A DNA stretch of 64,000 nucleotides from Vibrio splendidus (GCF_002873455.1 NZ_MCUN01000012.1:124001-188000), one strand, 5' to 3'; positions 9,262 to 18,892 are shown, numbered from the stretch's first letter. Numbers and translations are program-made. The notes: a model not told the origin generated them from the sequence alone.

Positions 9262-9672
9262 TTAAATACCTACGTCAGCAGACGTCAAGTTGTGATATTC
9301 GTTCGGAATTTGGTCCCAAGCGCTCTTAATTTCGCGGATAATATCGATAACATCATCAATAGGCTGTGGGTCATTTTTGTGATTTGCCGCAGAAATTTGC
9401 GTGATCATGAACTCATAAAGTTGATCTAGGTTTTTCGCAATATCGCCACCATCGTCCATAGACAGGCAGCTACGTAGGCTAATAATGATATCCAGAGCCT
9501 TACCAAGTCGCTCGCCTTTCACTGGGATGTTGCCCGCTTGCATTGCAGCTTTACCTTGAATCAAGCGCTCGATAGCACCTGCCATTAGCATTTGTACAAT
9601 TTTATGCGGTGAGGCAGCTGTTAGCTGACTATCCACTGATACCTTTTTATATGCCTGTAAAGAACCGCGCAT
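9262..9672 (-). CDS. fliS: FliS, flagellin export chaperone
   Basis: FliS binds the disordered C-terminus of newly made flagellin and prevents polymerisation in the cytoplasm before export. The 136-residue product starts 'MRGSLQAYKKVSVDSQLTAA' with the family features 'SPHKIVQMLMAGAIERL' and a final helical bundle. Its substrates are presumably the three flagellins encoded upstream. It is the last gene of the flaG-fliD-flaI-fliS unit and follows flaI by 12 bases. Confidence 0.95.
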   Translation of the reverse strand: MRGSLQAYKKVSVDSQLTAASPHKIVQMLMAGAIERLIQGKAAMQAGNIPVKGERLGKALDIIISLRSCLSMDDGGDIAKNLDQLYEFMITQISAANHKNDPQPIDDVIDIIREIKSAWDQIPNEYHNLTSADVGI

Positions 9673-9684
9673 AGTAAACCTCTT

Positions 9685-9990
9685 TTATAAAAACTTTTTG
9701 TATTGTTGAACTGATTTAGCACCATGACGATATTTGTGTAGGGTCTTACCTACTCGACTCGTCTCAGACTGCATCAATTCGACTAATTTTCTGGTTCTGG
9801 TTATGGCTTCAAACCATTCAGAACTTTGCTTAACGTCGGGGTGTGAGTCGATTATTTGAAGCACGTTTTGCAATAACTGTTCTCTGTTATCGACAAGCCG
9901 CGTTATTTCTTCAGCATTAATTTCATTAAATTCAAGCTTAGAGATAATTAATTGATCGAGTTCACAAAGCTCTTGTAGCTGGTTGTTCAT
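9685..9990 (-). CDS. flaI: FlaI, small FliT-like flagellar protein
   Basis: This 101-residue, helix-rich, soluble protein lies between fliD and fliS, which is where vibrios carry flaI and enterobacteria carry fliT. The sequence is not strongly conserved, but length, position and predicted helical character support a FliT-like chaperone role for the FliD cap protein. That role is an inference from position. The gene starts 3 bases after the fliD stop. Confidence 0.8.
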   Translation of the reverse strand: MNNQLQELCELDQLIISKLEFNEINAEEITRLVDNREQLLQNVLQIIDSHPDVKQSSEWFEAITRTRKLVELMQSETSRVGKTLHKYRHGAKSVQQYKKFL

Positions 9991-9993
9991 CTA

Positions 9994-12021
9994 TTAGCCC
10001 AACGCATTCATCATACTTCCCAGCTGGGATTGCATCTTGCTAGTCGCATCTTGCATGGCAGTAAACTTAGAATGTGTACGATTTTCTAGACTATCCATGC
10101 GGCGATCGAGTGAACTTTGGTCATCAACCAAGCGGTAGTTTTGTTCGACTAAGCTCTTTTCTCTAGTACGAATCGAACCGGTGATACCTGTGATACCTTG
10201 AATCGCATCTTCCACTCTTTTGGCGAAACCGTTGTTGCCGCCAAAGAACTCACCCAACTTATCGAAGTTATTGTTAAGTTGACGGTCAAGCATGTCGTAG
10301 TTAATTTCTAACGAGCCTTGCCTTGTGGTCGTGATACCAAATTCGGTCAAAGATTTGAGATTGTCAGGCGCACCTTCAATACTTGATGAGAACACCCCTT
10401 TCAGTCGCGAGTCGGCATTACGTACAGTACTGTCGCCAGAAAGCGGCCCTTTTTGACCAGTCGTTGGATCAACGCCCGCCAAGTTCTTAGACACTTGATA
10501 AAACTGATTGTAAGAGTTAACGAAAGCTTCAATGTCTTGGCGCACACTATTACGGTCGTACTCAACACCGATTTCGGCCGGTGGCTTATCTTTTGGCGTT
10601 TTGCCTTTCACCGTAATATCGATACCTTCAACGGCATCTTCAATCACATTGTTATTACTAGATAGCTGAGCAACGCCGTCTAGAACGACCATTGAATCTT
10701 GCCCTGCCTGAACTTCAGCCATACCGCTATAGGTATCAAAAGACTGTTGTGCTTGTTTGAGGTCAGCTTGCGCTTTATCGACTTTCTCTAAAAGTTCACG
10801 CTCTTCAGGTTCTAATTTCGCACGCTCAATTTTTTTGGCTTGTTCCGCGGTCAATTCGCCTTTTTGAACTTTCTCAGCCAGATCGGCTTTTTCTTGTGAA
10901 ATTTGATCTTCGATACGCGCTTGTTCAGCTTCAAGCTTTTGCTGAGCTTCTTTCGGCGTCACGTATGAATCGGTCAGAGTTCCCGAGGCAGCATTTGACC
11001 ACCCAGGCACATCGGGCGCTTTCTCTATCGCTTTTTCATCAAGCTCAAGTTCTGGTGTGTAGTAAGAATCTAAAAGAGTTCCTGAGGCTGTTTCAGTCCA
11101 ACCTGGGATATTGTCTTCGGGCATCACAGACTTTGACGCCTGAGCTGCGTCTAGGGCAGCTTGACCATCGGCTGCAGCTTGCTCGCCGTAGCTAAGACTT
11201 TGAGAGTCTCCGTCAACATCCGAGGCAGAATCTGTTTGGGTTGCAGGGATAACATTGCCGTCTTCATCGAGTTGTTCACTCGCATTTGGGTCATCGTTAG
11301 CGATCGTTTCATCGATGAGTTCAACGGCTTTTCCTGCAGGGGTTAGAGCAAGAACATCTTGAGCAGCAAGGCGCGCTTTCTCAAGCGCCTTCACGCGCTC
11401 TTCTAGAGTTTTGTATTCGAGTTTTTTTAGAGGGTTAGCAGCATCAGACTCTACATTAATGCTGATCTGCTGATCTGAACCAGACTGGTTCGAGGCAACA
11501 ATAAGTCGTGGGCCTTCGACATCATTGATAATAGATGCACGAACGCCTGGATTGCTATCCGCGCCGTTTATACTGCTAACGACATCGATAAGTTTCGATC
11601 TGTCGCCAACTTGCACATCAAAGCTGTCATCACCAAGCGAAACCTGCAGCTTACCTGGGCCAAATTTCATGTCCTCTGACAGTACATCAGAAGCCACTTT
11701 ATGACTCTGGGCAAGCTGCAACACATCGATGGCATATTTGCCAGCGATCGCTTCGGTAGTCGCAGTTGCAGAGACAAGACCTTCATCGGTACTTTCAACT
11801 GTTCGCACAGCAAAAGCTTTTTCCTGACGAAAGTTTGTCATCAGGTTTTTCATCGAATCAAGGGATTCTCTGAGTCTTCCATAGGCACTAATGCTGGTAT
11901 CGATTCGCGTTCGTTCATTATCAATTCGTTGCTGTTTAGGTACACGCTCCGAATCAACAATTTTGCTGACCATGGAATTGATATCCATGCCAGACGAAAT
12001 CCCCATTGGGCCAAAACTCAT
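9994..12021 (-). CDS. fliD: FliD, filament cap protein with a long repeat-bearing insertion
   Basis: FliD (HAP2) caps the filament and folds incoming flagellin. The 675-residue protein has conserved N-terminal ('GMDINSMVSKIVDSE') and C-terminal D0/D1 parts. Between about residues 195 and 435 there is a charged, Ala/Glu/Asp-rich insertion with coiled-coil character. Inside it, a 19-residue motif of the form PGWxxxASGTLxDSYxTP occurs twice (residues 305-323 and 338-356). Non-vibrio FliD proteins are usually 400-550 residues, so this one is long; vibrio FliD proteins are, from memory, generally long as well. Confidence 0.95.
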   Translation of the reverse strand: MSFGPMGISSGMDINSMVSKIVDSERVPKQQRIDNERTRIDTSISAYGRLRESLDSMKNLMTNFRQEKAFAVRTVESTDEGLVSATATTEAIAGKYAIDVLQLAQSHKVASDVLSEDMKFGPGKLQVSLGDDSFDVQVGDRSKLIDVVSSINGADSNPGVRASIINDVEGPRLIVASNQSGSDQQISINVESDAANPLKKLEYKTLEERVKALEKARLAAQDVLALTPAGKAVELIDETIANDDPNASEQLDEDGNVIPATQTDSASDVDGDSQSLSYGEQAAADGQAALDAAQASKSVMPEDNIPGWTETASGTLLDSYYTPELELDEKAIEKAPDVPGWSNAASGTLTDSYVTPKEAQQKLEAEQARIEDQISQEKADLAEKVQKGELTAEQAKKIERAKLEPEERELLEKVDKAQADLKQAQQSFDTYSGMAEVQAGQDSMVVLDGVAQLSSNNNVIEDAVEGIDITVKGKTPKDKPPAEIGVEYDRNSVRQDIEAFVNSYNQFYQVSKNLAGVDPTTGQKGPLSGDSTVRNADSRLKGVFSSSIEGAPDNLKSLTEFGITTTRQGSLEINYDMLDRQLNNNFDKLGEFFGGNNGFAKRVEDAIQGITGITGSIRTREKSLVEQNYRLVDDQSSLDRRMDSLENRTHSKFTAMQDATSKMQSQLGSMMNALG
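10954..11109 (-). repeat. Two-copy internal repeat in fliD
   Basis: Codons for residues 305-323 (11053-11109) and 338-356 (10954-11010) encode near-copies of one 19-residue motif, sharing PGW, ASGTL, DSY and TP. The two copies differ at many third positions, which argues for old duplication with protein-level selection instead of a recent slip. Confidence 0.8.
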
Positions 12022-12043
12022 TAAATCACCTCAATAATACGAC

Positions 12044-12469
12044 TTAAACCTTCACCTCAAATATTCTACTATTTGAGTTTTGGGCTGCTAAGCGTCTTAG
12101 AATTTCAAGCATTTCTTCGTCAGGGATCTGGCGAATAATATCACCGGTTGTGGTCTCATAAATGGTAACCACATCTCTCCCCGACTCTTCATCGACTTTA
12201 AAGGCAACACCCTTGTTGAGAGAGGAGATAAACTCGTTTACCTTCTCTACCATCTTGACTCGCTCTTCATCGTTCAACTCTTGTCGATGTTGAGCTAATT
12301 GAATCGCCGCTTCGGTAGCTTGCTCTTTCGATTTTTCTACCTTGCCATAAGATGTTGCTTCTTTCAGTCGTGAAGTGCTCGACGCACTACTACCTTCATC
12401 GCTTGCAAATTTAATGCCATTAGGTGAGCCATAAGGCTGGATGTTCGATGCGTTGGATGGTATTTCCAT
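12044..12469 (-). CDS. flaG: FlaG, flagellar filament-associated protein
   Basis: FlaG is a small protein encoded before fliD in vibrios; loss of FlaG changes filament length in several species, but its exact action is not known. From the ATG at 12469 it is 141 residues, with a variable, Ser-rich N-terminus and the conserved FlaG C-terminal part ('VAFKVDEESGRDVVTIYETTTGDIIRQIP', given in part as 'VVTIYETTTGDIIRQIP'). The frame opens further upstream, but GGAGAG six to seven bases before 12469 fixes the start. It follows the first flagellin by 80 bases with no clear terminator or promoter in the gap, so read-through is possible. Confidence 0.92.
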   Translation of the reverse strand: MEIPSNASNIQPYGSPNGIKFASDEGSSASSTSRLKEATSYGKVEKSKEQATEAAIQLAQHRQELNDEERVKMVEKVNEFISSLNKGVAFKVDEESGRDVVTIYETTTGDIIRQIPDEEMLEILRRLAAQNSNSRIFEVKV

Positions 12470-12549
12470 AACACTCTCCCTCCCTCCTTTATGAGCCAAA
12501 CAGTAAAACCCTACCAAAGTAGAGTTTACCGCTACTTACCAAGGTAAGT

Positions 12550-13680
12550 TTAGCCCAATAAGCTTAGAGCTGCTGATGGTGACTGTTTTGCTTGAGCTAA
12601 AATAGAAGTACTCGCCTGTTGCAGGATTTGAGACTTCGTCATTGCCGTTGTTTCTTTCGCGTAATCGGTATCTTTGATACGGCTCTTAGATGCATTAACG
12701 TTTTCGTTGATATTGTCTAAGTTGCTGATTGCATGATCAAAACGGTTTTGGAAAGCACCAAGAGAAGCACGGTTACTATCTACAGATTTTAGTGCGCCAT
12801 CAATGATAGATACCGCTTCGTTCGCGCCAGCAACCGATGTTACGTCAATGTCGTTAACAGTAACGTCTTTAGCTGCACCAATACCTAGCTCACCAGCAAG
12901 GCTGCCGCCGAACTCAACATCACCTTCAACTTTTTGGCTTGAAGCGAAAAGTTGCAGTTTGCCGCCTTCACCAACAGACGCTTTAACGTCTTGGCTCTGA
13001 CCATTGATGTAAGTTGCTAGCTCTTCCATATCGTTGCCTTCCTTTGCAGAAATAGACAACTCTTGTGCTTCACCAAACTTATCGTTGTATTTGATAGTCA
13101 GATCAGAACCTGCAGCTACACGCCAAGAAGCATCTTTGCCTTCTGTAACGCCGTAGCTCTTGCCACCCATGTCTTGAGTGTCAGTACGCATGTTATTCAT
13201 AGTCAGCATTACTGCTTCACCAGAATCTGCACCGATTTGGAAAGATTGGCTGCCGTAAGTACCGTTAAGAAGCTTGTTACCACCAAAAGAGGTCGTTTCA
13301 GCAATACGGTTAAGTTCTGTGTTTAGAGCAGAAACTTCTTCTTGGATCGCAACACGTTCAGATTTGCTGTTTGAACCATTTGAAGATTGAAGAGAAAGGT
13401 CACGCATACGTTGCAGAATGTTAGTTGACTCATTCATTGCACCTTCAGCTGTCTGTGCAATAGAGATACCATCATTCGCGTTTTTCACAGCCATATCTAG
13501 GCCACGGCTTTGCGACGTTAAGCGGTTAGAGATTTGTAGGCCTGCAGCATCATCTTTTGCGCTATTGATTTTATAGCCAGAAGACAAACGCTCCATTGAT
13601 TTTTGAGTACCTTCAGCCGCGCTATTTAGGTAGCGCTGAGCCGTCATTGCAGACACATTTGTGCTTACATTAATCGCCAT
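12550..13680 (-). CDS. Flagellin (flaG-proximal copy)
   Basis: This 376-residue filament subunit has the conserved N-terminal D0/D1 helices ('[18 protein letters not shown]', '[19 protein letters not shown]') and C-terminal D1/D0 ('[15 protein letters not shown]', ending in LLG), with a variable middle. It is one of three tandem flagellins here. A good sigma-28 promoter lies at 13811-13837, so it should be a late, FliA-dependent gene. Its position before flaG matches flaB of V. cholerae, but letter names vary among species and are not assigned. Confidence 0.95.
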   Translation of the reverse strand: MAINVSTNVSAMTAQRYLNSAAEGTQKSMERLSSGYKINSAKDDAAGLQISNRLTSQSRGLDMAVKNANDGISIAQTAEGAMNESTNILQRMRDLSLQSSNGSNSKSERVAIQEEVSALNTELNRIAETTSFGGNKLLNGTYGSQSFQIGADSGEAVMLTMNNMRTDTQDMGGKSYGVTEGKDASWRVAAGSDLTIKYNDKFGEAQELSISAKEGNDMEELATYINGQSQDVKASVGEGGKLQLFASSQKVEGDVEFGGSLAGELGIGAAKDVTVNDIDVTSVAGANEAVSIIDGALKSVDSNRASLGAFQNRFDHAISNLDNINENVNASKSRIKDTDYAKETTAMTKSQILQQASTSILAQAKQSPSAALSLLG

Positions 13681-13810
13681 AGTTGATCTCCTTTAGGCAT
13701 TTTTTAATGTACTTATGTGACTCTCACCTCACACAAATACATGTCAATTTTGTTTATGCACCAGTGTCTCTCTCACCTTACATTGGTACATATCATTTCT
13801 CTCAATCCCT

Positions 13811-13837
13811 TTAACGGCCCCTTAATTAGAAGCTTTA
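13811..13837 (-). promoter_or_regulatory. Sigma-28 (FliA) promoter of the flaG-proximal flagellin
   Basis: The minus strand reads TAAAGCTT-N11-GCCGTTAA, against the FliA consensus TAAAGTTT-N11-GCCGATAA. Spacing is exact and 14 of 16 positions agree. The element lies about 130 bases before the ATG at 13680. Confidence 0.85.
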
Positions 13838-14151
13838 ATAAAAATTGCGAGTTTTTTCGTATTATTTTCAACAACAAGAAAAAATGTGATCAGGATTCAA
13901 TTAATAGGGCGACATTCGCTAAAACTTCCCGTCGTCTTAGATTAATGAGCATGGCATTGAATATAAAAATAAAAAAAGATCCCTGACATTTCGTTCAACT
14001 CGATTCTGGGATAACGAATAACGGCTTAATTTGTTGATTTACATTCCGTCATTCCCTACAGCGGGGGACGAACGTGATAGGGAATCTCGCTTTTGCTCCT
14101 GCTTACCAACATTGCACTTTTCCAAATACACCTTCGCCAAATTACAGGCAA

Positions 14152-14175
14152 TAAAAAACCCAGCCGAAGCTGGGT
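14152..14175 (-). terminator. Terminator after the middle flagellin
   Basis: ACCCAGC (14158-14164) and GCTGGGT (14169-14175) form a GC-rich stem with a four-base TTCG loop on the minus strand and a TTTTTTATT tail. It is a textbook Rho-independent terminator about 125 bases after the flagellin stop. Confidence 0.92.
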
Positions 14176-14298
14176 CTGTTTAGCGCTCATCTCTCACCAC
14201 GAGCTAATTTGTGGAAGCCTAACGTTAACGTTTATGATCAACAGCGCTTGTGATAAACAACGCTTATAACCAACGTGTCAACGTGGCATTTCAATCGA

Positions 14299-15432
14299 TT
14301 AACCTAGTAGGCTAAGTGCCGAGTTCGGTGCTTGCTTCGCTTGAGCAAGAATCGAGCTTGATGCTTGAGAAAGGATCTGAGACTTAGTCATCTGAGTCGT
14401 TTCTTTCGCGAAATCGGTATCTTTAATACGGCTCTTAGATGCGTTAACGTTCTCGTTAATGTTGTCTAAGTTGCTGATAGCGTGGTCGAAACGGTTTTGG
14501 AAAGCACCCAGTTCAGCACGGTGGCTGTCTACGTACTTAAGTGCCGCATCGATTACTGCTACAGATTCTTGTGCGCCGCCAACTGATGTTACGTCGATAG
14601 TATCAACGGTTACATCTTTGCCAGGTTGCATGCCTAGTTCGCCAGCAAGGCTGCCAGAGAATGCCACTTCGCCTTCAACTTTGTTGTTACCGGTAAACAT
14701 TTGTAACTTACCGTCTTCAGTTACAGACGCTTTAACAGAGTCTTGTTGACCGTTGATGTACGTTGCTAACTCTTCGATGTCGTCGCCCGCTTTCGCAGAC
14801 ACATCGATTTCTTGTGCTTGGCCGAAGTTATCAGTGAACGACATTTTTAGGTCGTTTGCGCCAGCTTGAACGTTCCAGTCTTTGTCTTTCGCGTTCTCAG
14901 TTTGGTAGCTCTTACCACCCATCTGAGCGTTATCCGAGCGCATATCTTTCAGTTGAAGCATTACCGCTTCACCGTTATCCGCACCGATTTGGAATGATTT
15001 AGTACCGTGAGTACCGTTAAGCAGCTTGTTGCCACCAAAAGACGTGGTTTCCGCAATACGGTTCAGTTCGTCGTTTAGTGCTGTTACTTCTTCTTGAATC
15101 GCTACACGCTCAGATTTTGAGTTTGAGCCGTTTGAAGATTGTAGAGACAAATCACGCATACGTTGCAGGATGTTGGTTGTCTCGTTCATTGCACCTTCAG
15201 CAGTTTGTGCAATAGAGATACCGTCGTTCGCGTTACGAACAGCAACATCAAGGCCGCGGCTCTGAACGTTCAAACGGTTAGAGATTTGTAGGCCCGCAGC
15301 GTCATCTTTTGCGCTGTTGATTTTAGAACCTGAAGCTAGGCGCTCCATTGATGTTTGTTGTGCGCTGTTTGCGTTGTTTAGGTAACGTTGCGCTGTCATC
15401 GCTGAAACGTTGGTATTTACATTCACTGCCAT
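14299..15432 (-). CDS. Flagellin (middle copy)
   Basis: This 377-residue filament subunit starts at the ATG at 15432, preceded by GGAG; the longer open frame to 15489 begins too close to the likely transcription start to be used well and lacks a ribosome-binding site. It shares the conserved ends of the other two copies ('[18 protein letters not shown]' at the start, 'SALSLLG' at the end) and differs mostly in the central domain. A sigma-28 element at 15514-15540 marks it as a FliA-dependent late gene. Confidence 0.95.
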   Translation of the reverse strand: MAVNVNTNVSAMTAQRYLNNANSAQQTSMERLASGSKINSAKDDAAGLQISNRLNVQSRGLDVAVRNANDGISIAQTAEGAMNETTNILQRMRDLSLQSSNGSNSKSERVAIQEEVTALNDELNRIAETTSFGGNKLLNGTHGTKSFQIGADNGEAVMLQLKDMRSDNAQMGGKSYQTENAKDKDWNVQAGANDLKMSFTDNFGQAQEIDVSAKAGDDIEELATYINGQQDSVKASVTEDGKLQMFTGNNKVEGEVAFSGSLAGELGMQPGKDVTVDTIDVTSVGGAQESVAVIDAALKYVDSHRAELGAFQNRFDHAISNLDNINENVNASKSRIKDTDFAKETTQMTKSQILSQASSSILAQAKQAPNSALSLLG

Positions 15433-15513
15433 GGTGATTTCTCCAATTGATTTTCCGGTATAGCGGTTTCCGACGTCTCGGAAAACCAAGTAGTTCTCTC
15501 AAAGTTACATTTA

Positions 15514-15540
15514 ATAACGGCTCAAAATCCCGAAGCTTTA
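15514..15540 (-). promoter_or_regulatory. Sigma-28 (FliA) promoter of the middle flagellin
   Basis: The minus strand reads TAAAGCTT-N11-GCCGTTAT, which matches the FliA consensus at 13 of 16 positions with exact spacing. It shares its -35 half, TAAAGCTT, with the promoter of the next flagellin downstream. Confidence 0.85.
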
Positions 15541-15819
15541 GAAAAACTTTAAAAAAACCACAAATAAAATATTAAATCATTAATTATCAGTAAGTTAAAT
15601 TTAACACTTTTCTAAAAAGGCGATAGGGGTTAATCGGGTATAAATCTTAACTTGTTCAAAAAATACGCTAACTGCCGTTCAAGTTGGTCAACGCTCAGAA
15701 ATGATCAATCACCAAAGATCGCAGATGGGCTTAAAAACTGTGCAATTTATCTAGCCAAGGAAAGCATTTGTAACGAATAAAATGGGTTGAATTGAAACTG
15801 AAGGTTCAGAAATCTAAAG

Positions 15820-15915
15820 TTAGAAGCCAGCGGGAAACGCAAAAGACAGGAAAACAAAAAGGTAGAAAGCAAAAAGATAGAAAACAGAGAAATAAAAAAC
15901 AGAAAGGAAAAAGCC
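15820..15915. repeat. Polypurine low-complexity tract
   Basis: The plus strand is almost all A and G here, built of loosely repeated units such as agaaagcaaaaagatag and agaaaacagag. The complementary polypyrimidine tract is what RNA polymerase would read just after the hairpin at 15906-15941 when coming from the flgL-proximal flagellin. Confidence 0.7.
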
Positions 15916-15941
15916 CCTTTTCCTTTGAGAGAACCGGGGCT
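15906..15941 (-). terminator. Terminator-like hairpin after the flgL-proximal flagellin
   Basis: AGCCCC (15936-15941 on the complement) and GGGGCT (15912-15917 on the complement) form a 6-bp GC-rich stem with a long loop, then TTTTTCC on the minus strand. It lies about 190 bases after the flagellin stop, so the transcript would have a long 3' end. Confidence 0.7.
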
Positions 15942-16132
15942 AGTTGGCAGGTCAGAGCCTGTGTGGAGATCATCGAGAAATGAACACATTTCTGACTCGC
16001 CGTTGCATTCTTACCGTAAAAATGAATAGCAGGTGAGAGATGAGAGAGCTAAACACTCATAGTAAGTATGCTTGCCAGTATCCCTTGCTGCATGGCTCAC
16101 GTCTGAACACGAACAGCAAGTTCAACCAATAA

Positions 16133-17269
16133 CTATTGCAATAGTGTCATTGCAGAGTTAGGCAACTGTTTTGCTTGAGCAAGTATCGAAGTACCTGCTT
16201 GTTGCAGAATTTGTGATTTGGTCATTTGCGTCGTCTCTTTCGCAAAGTCCGTATCTTTGATTCGGCTGTTAGAAGCATCTACGTTCTCTTGAACGTTTGC
16301 CAAGTTATTAATACTGTGGCTTAGACGGTTCTGTTTAGCACCCAAATCAGCACGCTGTGAATCTACGTACTTCATTGCAGAATCAATCACGCTGATTGCG
16401 TTTTGTGAACCTGCAACGCTAGTCAGGCTGATATCTTGAACCGATGTTGCACGGCCTTCACTCTTAATACCTAGCTCAGATGCGAGGCCACCAGAGATCG
16501 ACATTGCACCGTCAAGGTCAGGTTCAGCAACAAATAGTTGAATGCGACCATCATCGGTAACCGATGCGTTCACAAGATCAGATTGACCATTAATGTAAGT
16601 AGCAAGCTCTTCGATATCATCACCCGCTTTGGTATTGATATCTAAAACGATGTCTTCACCCGCTTTGGTTCTGAATTCAAACTTAAGGTCGCTCGCGGTT
16701 GGCGGTACTTCCCAGCTTTTATCTTTACCGTTTTCAGAATCGAACGTAGTACCGCCCATACGGAAGTCATCAGCACGAACACTAGTGAGTCCCATAATCA
16801 TCGCTTCACCAGAGCTAGAACCAATCTGGAAAGATGCTTCACCAAATGAACCATTCAACAGACGACGACCACCAAACGAGGTCGTTTCCGCGATACGGTT
16901 TAGCTCATCTTGAAGTGCTGAAGACTCTTCATTAAGCGCTGTACGTTCCGCTGCGGTGTTAGTTCCGTTTGATGATTGAATCGCCAGATCACGCATACGT
17001 TGTAGTACGTTGGTTGATTCATTCATCGCGCCTTCAGCGGTTTGTGCAATTGAAATACCATCATTGGCATTACGCATTGCCACGTCTAAACCACGTGATT
17101 GCGCCGTTAAACGGTTAGAGATTTGCAGACCGGCTGCATCGTCTTTCGCGCTGTTGATTTTATGCCCTGATGACAAACGTTCCATAGAAGTCGCTAAATC
17201 ATTAGACGCTTTATTCAGGTAACGTTGTGCTGTCATAGCAGAAACGTTAGTGCTTACATTAATAGCCAT
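16133..17269 (-). CDS. flaA: Flagellin (flgL-proximal copy; probable sigma-54-dependent FlaA)
   Basis: This 378-residue filament subunit starts at the ATG at 17269, preceded by AAGGAGAG; an upstream in-frame ATG at 17293 lacks such a site. Ends are conserved with the other copies, but the C-terminus is MTLLQ in place of LLG and the middle differs most ('[19 protein letters not shown]'). It lies next to flgKL and has no FliA element; instead a sigma-54-like element lies about 140 bases upstream. In V. cholerae the flagellin with these two properties is flaA, the essential one, hence the tentative symbol. Confidence 0.93.
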   Translation of the reverse strand: MAINVSTNVSAMTAQRYLNKASNDLATSMERLSSGHKINSAKDDAAGLQISNRLTAQSRGLDVAMRNANDGISIAQTAEGAMNESTNVLQRMRDLAIQSSNGTNTAAERTALNEESSALQDELNRIAETTSFGGRRLLNGSFGEASFQIGSSSGEAMIMGLTSVRADDFRMGGTTFDSENGKDKSWEVPPTASDLKFEFRTKAGEDIVLDINTKAGDDIEELATYINGQSDLVNASVTDDGRIQLFVAEPDLDGAMSISGGLASELGIKSEGRATSVQDISLTSVAGSQNAISVIDSAMKYVDSQRADLGAKQNRLSHSINNLANVQENVDASNSRIKDTDFAKETTQMTKSQILQQAGTSILAQAKQLPNSAMTLLQ

Positions 17270-17692
17270 TTTGCTCTCCTTATGAGTTCGCAAATTTTCT
17301 GCGAAGCGGCCAGCTTTACTCTCATATGGATAAGCACTGACCGTGTATTACTCGCTAAACCCTATGCAAGGTTTAAGATCTGTATAAATCATTGTATGAC
17401 CAACACAGATACAAGTTATATGCCAAGTTTAATACTGTTTTGATTAATTTTTAATATACATAAAATCAATCACTTAAATTAAAACTTAACTCGATTTGGT
17501 TTAACTAGCTTGGGGAACAAAAAGTATCTTCATTCGCCCATTGCCGCTTTTTGCCGCTATTCTCAAACAGATGATATCCTGTATAAAAAACCGGCAAAGG
17601 TTGAAGTGATTCGCGCATACGGCATAGCACATATGGCAAAGAATCTAACTTCAATGGTGAGTGTTCGTTCACCACTAAATACCGATTAATTA
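17270..17692. other. Intergenic region between flaA and flgL
   Basis: These 423 bases hold the sigma-54-like promoter of the flagellin and a long leader. A short open frame at 17505-17696 on the minus strand has no ribosome-binding site and no recognisable product. An imperfect hairpin TGGTGA/TCACCA near 17655-17680 has no T tract, so no clear flgL terminator is seen. Confidence 0.6.
17409..17427 (-). promoter_or_regulatory. Sigma-54-like promoter of the flgL-proximal flagellin
   Basis: The minus strand reads TTGGCAT-ATAAC-TTGTA, matching TGGCAC-N5-TTGCA except for T for C at the last -24 base and GT for GC in the -12 element. The GG-N10-GT spacing is right. The -12 deviation makes it weaker than the other sites in this window. 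Confidence 0.55.
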
Positions 17693-18883
17693 TCAAATAT
17701 AATTAAACAAGGTCAGGTCTTTGGTTTTACCAAACGCTTGCTGAGAAGCTTGCAATGCTCGTGAGTTTTCATTGAACTCAATGATGGCTTTCGAGTAATC
17801 CAAGTCTTCAAAGTTGCTTTTTGCTTTGGCTAAAGACAACTTAAAATCTTCATGCTGTTGCTCTTGAATATCTAGCGTACTTAAACGCGCACCAACATCG
17901 GTTCTCGCCTTGGTCAAATGGATAAACGCAGCGTGGAACTCTTCGGTTACTTGGTGCAGTTTCGCTGTTGCTGATGCATCCGATACCGGGTTTTCAGCCT
18001 GCTCAGCCGCCTCTTTGAACGTATCAAAGATAGAGAAAGTCTCTCGCGGTTCTAAGGTGATCGAATCACCTTTAGTGATTTGGCCTTTGATTTGGATATT
18101 CAGCCCTTCATAGACAATGCCAATCGAAGGATCAAAGTCTTCCGCGGCCACCACTGCGCCATCTTTTTCAAGTTGATAAGCATAATTTCCTGTCTGCATA
18201 TCAACGAACGTCACTTTATACGTTGACCCATCTTCAGCTGAGTTCGTCGCACGTTCCAAAAGTAATTCAGAAGCAGGTTCAAGCTCGTATTGAGGTTCGT
18301 AATCACCAAACGGGTTATCTATTTCCATAAATAACTTGCTGCCCGGATCATTCATCGCCATCTCGAAGCTACTCGCTACACGCATCTTTCGCTGATAGTC
18401 ATCGCCCTGATAGCTGACGTTACCTTGGTTATCTCTAAAGAAGGGTTGATTCTTCGGCTTAGTACCCGCAAACGTGTAGTTACCCGACTCATCTTGAGAG
18501 TTAGCTAGATGCAGAAAATTATTTGATAGCTCTTGGATCTCACGTTTCTTCGCTAAACGGTCCTCTGGAGAAAGCGCACCGTTAATCATTTCCATCACGG
18601 TTCGTTTTGCCTCATCAGCAAAACCCTCGGTGTTGGAGACCAATACTTCGTGATGCTCCAATCGATTACGAACCAAGACGATTGCGTCACTATATTGCTT
18701 AAGCTGCTCTGATTGCTGACCAATATTTTGTAAATAGTGGGTCGCAAGAGGATCATCACTTGGAGACTGCAACTTCTTACCGGAAGCAAGTTGTGCTTGG
18801 TTGTGATGTATTTTGTTCTCTTGACGGCGCAAGTCGTTCTGAACAGATTGGTAGTTGTGGAAGCTAGAAATACGATTCAACAT
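17693..18883 (-). CDS. flgL: FlgL, hook-filament junction protein (HAP3)
   Basis: FlgL links FlgK to the filament. The 396-residue product has flagellin-like N-terminal ('MLNRISSFHNYQSVQNDLRR', 'LASGKKLQSPSDDPLA') and C-terminal ('LDYSKAIIEFNENSRALQASQQAF', in part) coiled-coil segments with a divergent central domain. It follows flgK by 9 bases and so shares the sigma-54 promoter at 20842-20860. Confidence 0.96.
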   Translation of the reverse strand: MLNRISSFHNYQSVQNDLRRQENKIHHNQAQLASGKKLQSPSDDPLATHYLQNIGQQSEQLKQYSDAIVLVRNRLEHHEVLVSNTEGFADEAKRTVMEMINGALSPEDRLAKKREIQELSNNFLHLANSQDESGNYTFAGTKPKNQPFFRDNQGNVSYQGDDYQRKMRVASSFEMAMNDPGSKLFMEIDNPFGDYEPQYELEPASELLLERATNSAEDGSTYKVTFVDMQTGNYAYQLEKDGAVVAAEDFDPSIGIVYEGLNIQIKGQITKGDSITLEPRETFSIFDTFKEAAEQAENPVSDASATAKLHQVTEEFHAAFIHLTKARTDVGARLSTLDIQEQQHEDFKLSLAKAKSNFEDLDYSKAIIEFNENSRALQASQQAFGKTKDLTLFNYI

Positions 18884-18892
18884 TTATACTTC

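Larger units (their letters stand above)
13681..14298. other. Intergenic region between flagellins 1 and 2
   Basis: These 618 bases hold no convincing gene. They contain the sigma-28 promoter of the flaG-proximal flagellin (13811-13837), an unusually long AT-rich leader of about 120 bases, and the strong terminator of the middle flagellin (14152-14175). The segment 13900-14150 shows nothing else recognisable. Confidence 0.7.
15433..16132. other. Intergenic region between flagellins 2 and 3
   Basis: These 700 bases carry the sigma-28 promoter of the middle flagellin, AT-rich filler (15540-15650), a roughly 95-base plus-strand polypurine tract (15820-15915) and the terminator-like hairpin of the flgL-proximal flagellin (15906-15941). 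Open frames across the purine tract are low-complexity Lys/Arg/Gln strings and are not credible genes. Confidence 0.7.

Noticed and set aside
13717..13986. 89-codon plus-strand open frame upstream of the flaG-side flagellin
   Set aside because: It runs across the sigma-28 promoter on the opposite strand and is AT-rich with no protein-like pattern.
15792..15983. Short Lys/Arg/Gln-rich open frame between flagellins
   Set aside because: It is a translation of the polypurine tract; low complexity and no start signals.
17505..17696. 63-codon open frame between flgL and the flagellin
   Set aside because: No ribosome-binding site and it overlaps the flgL end; no recognisable product.
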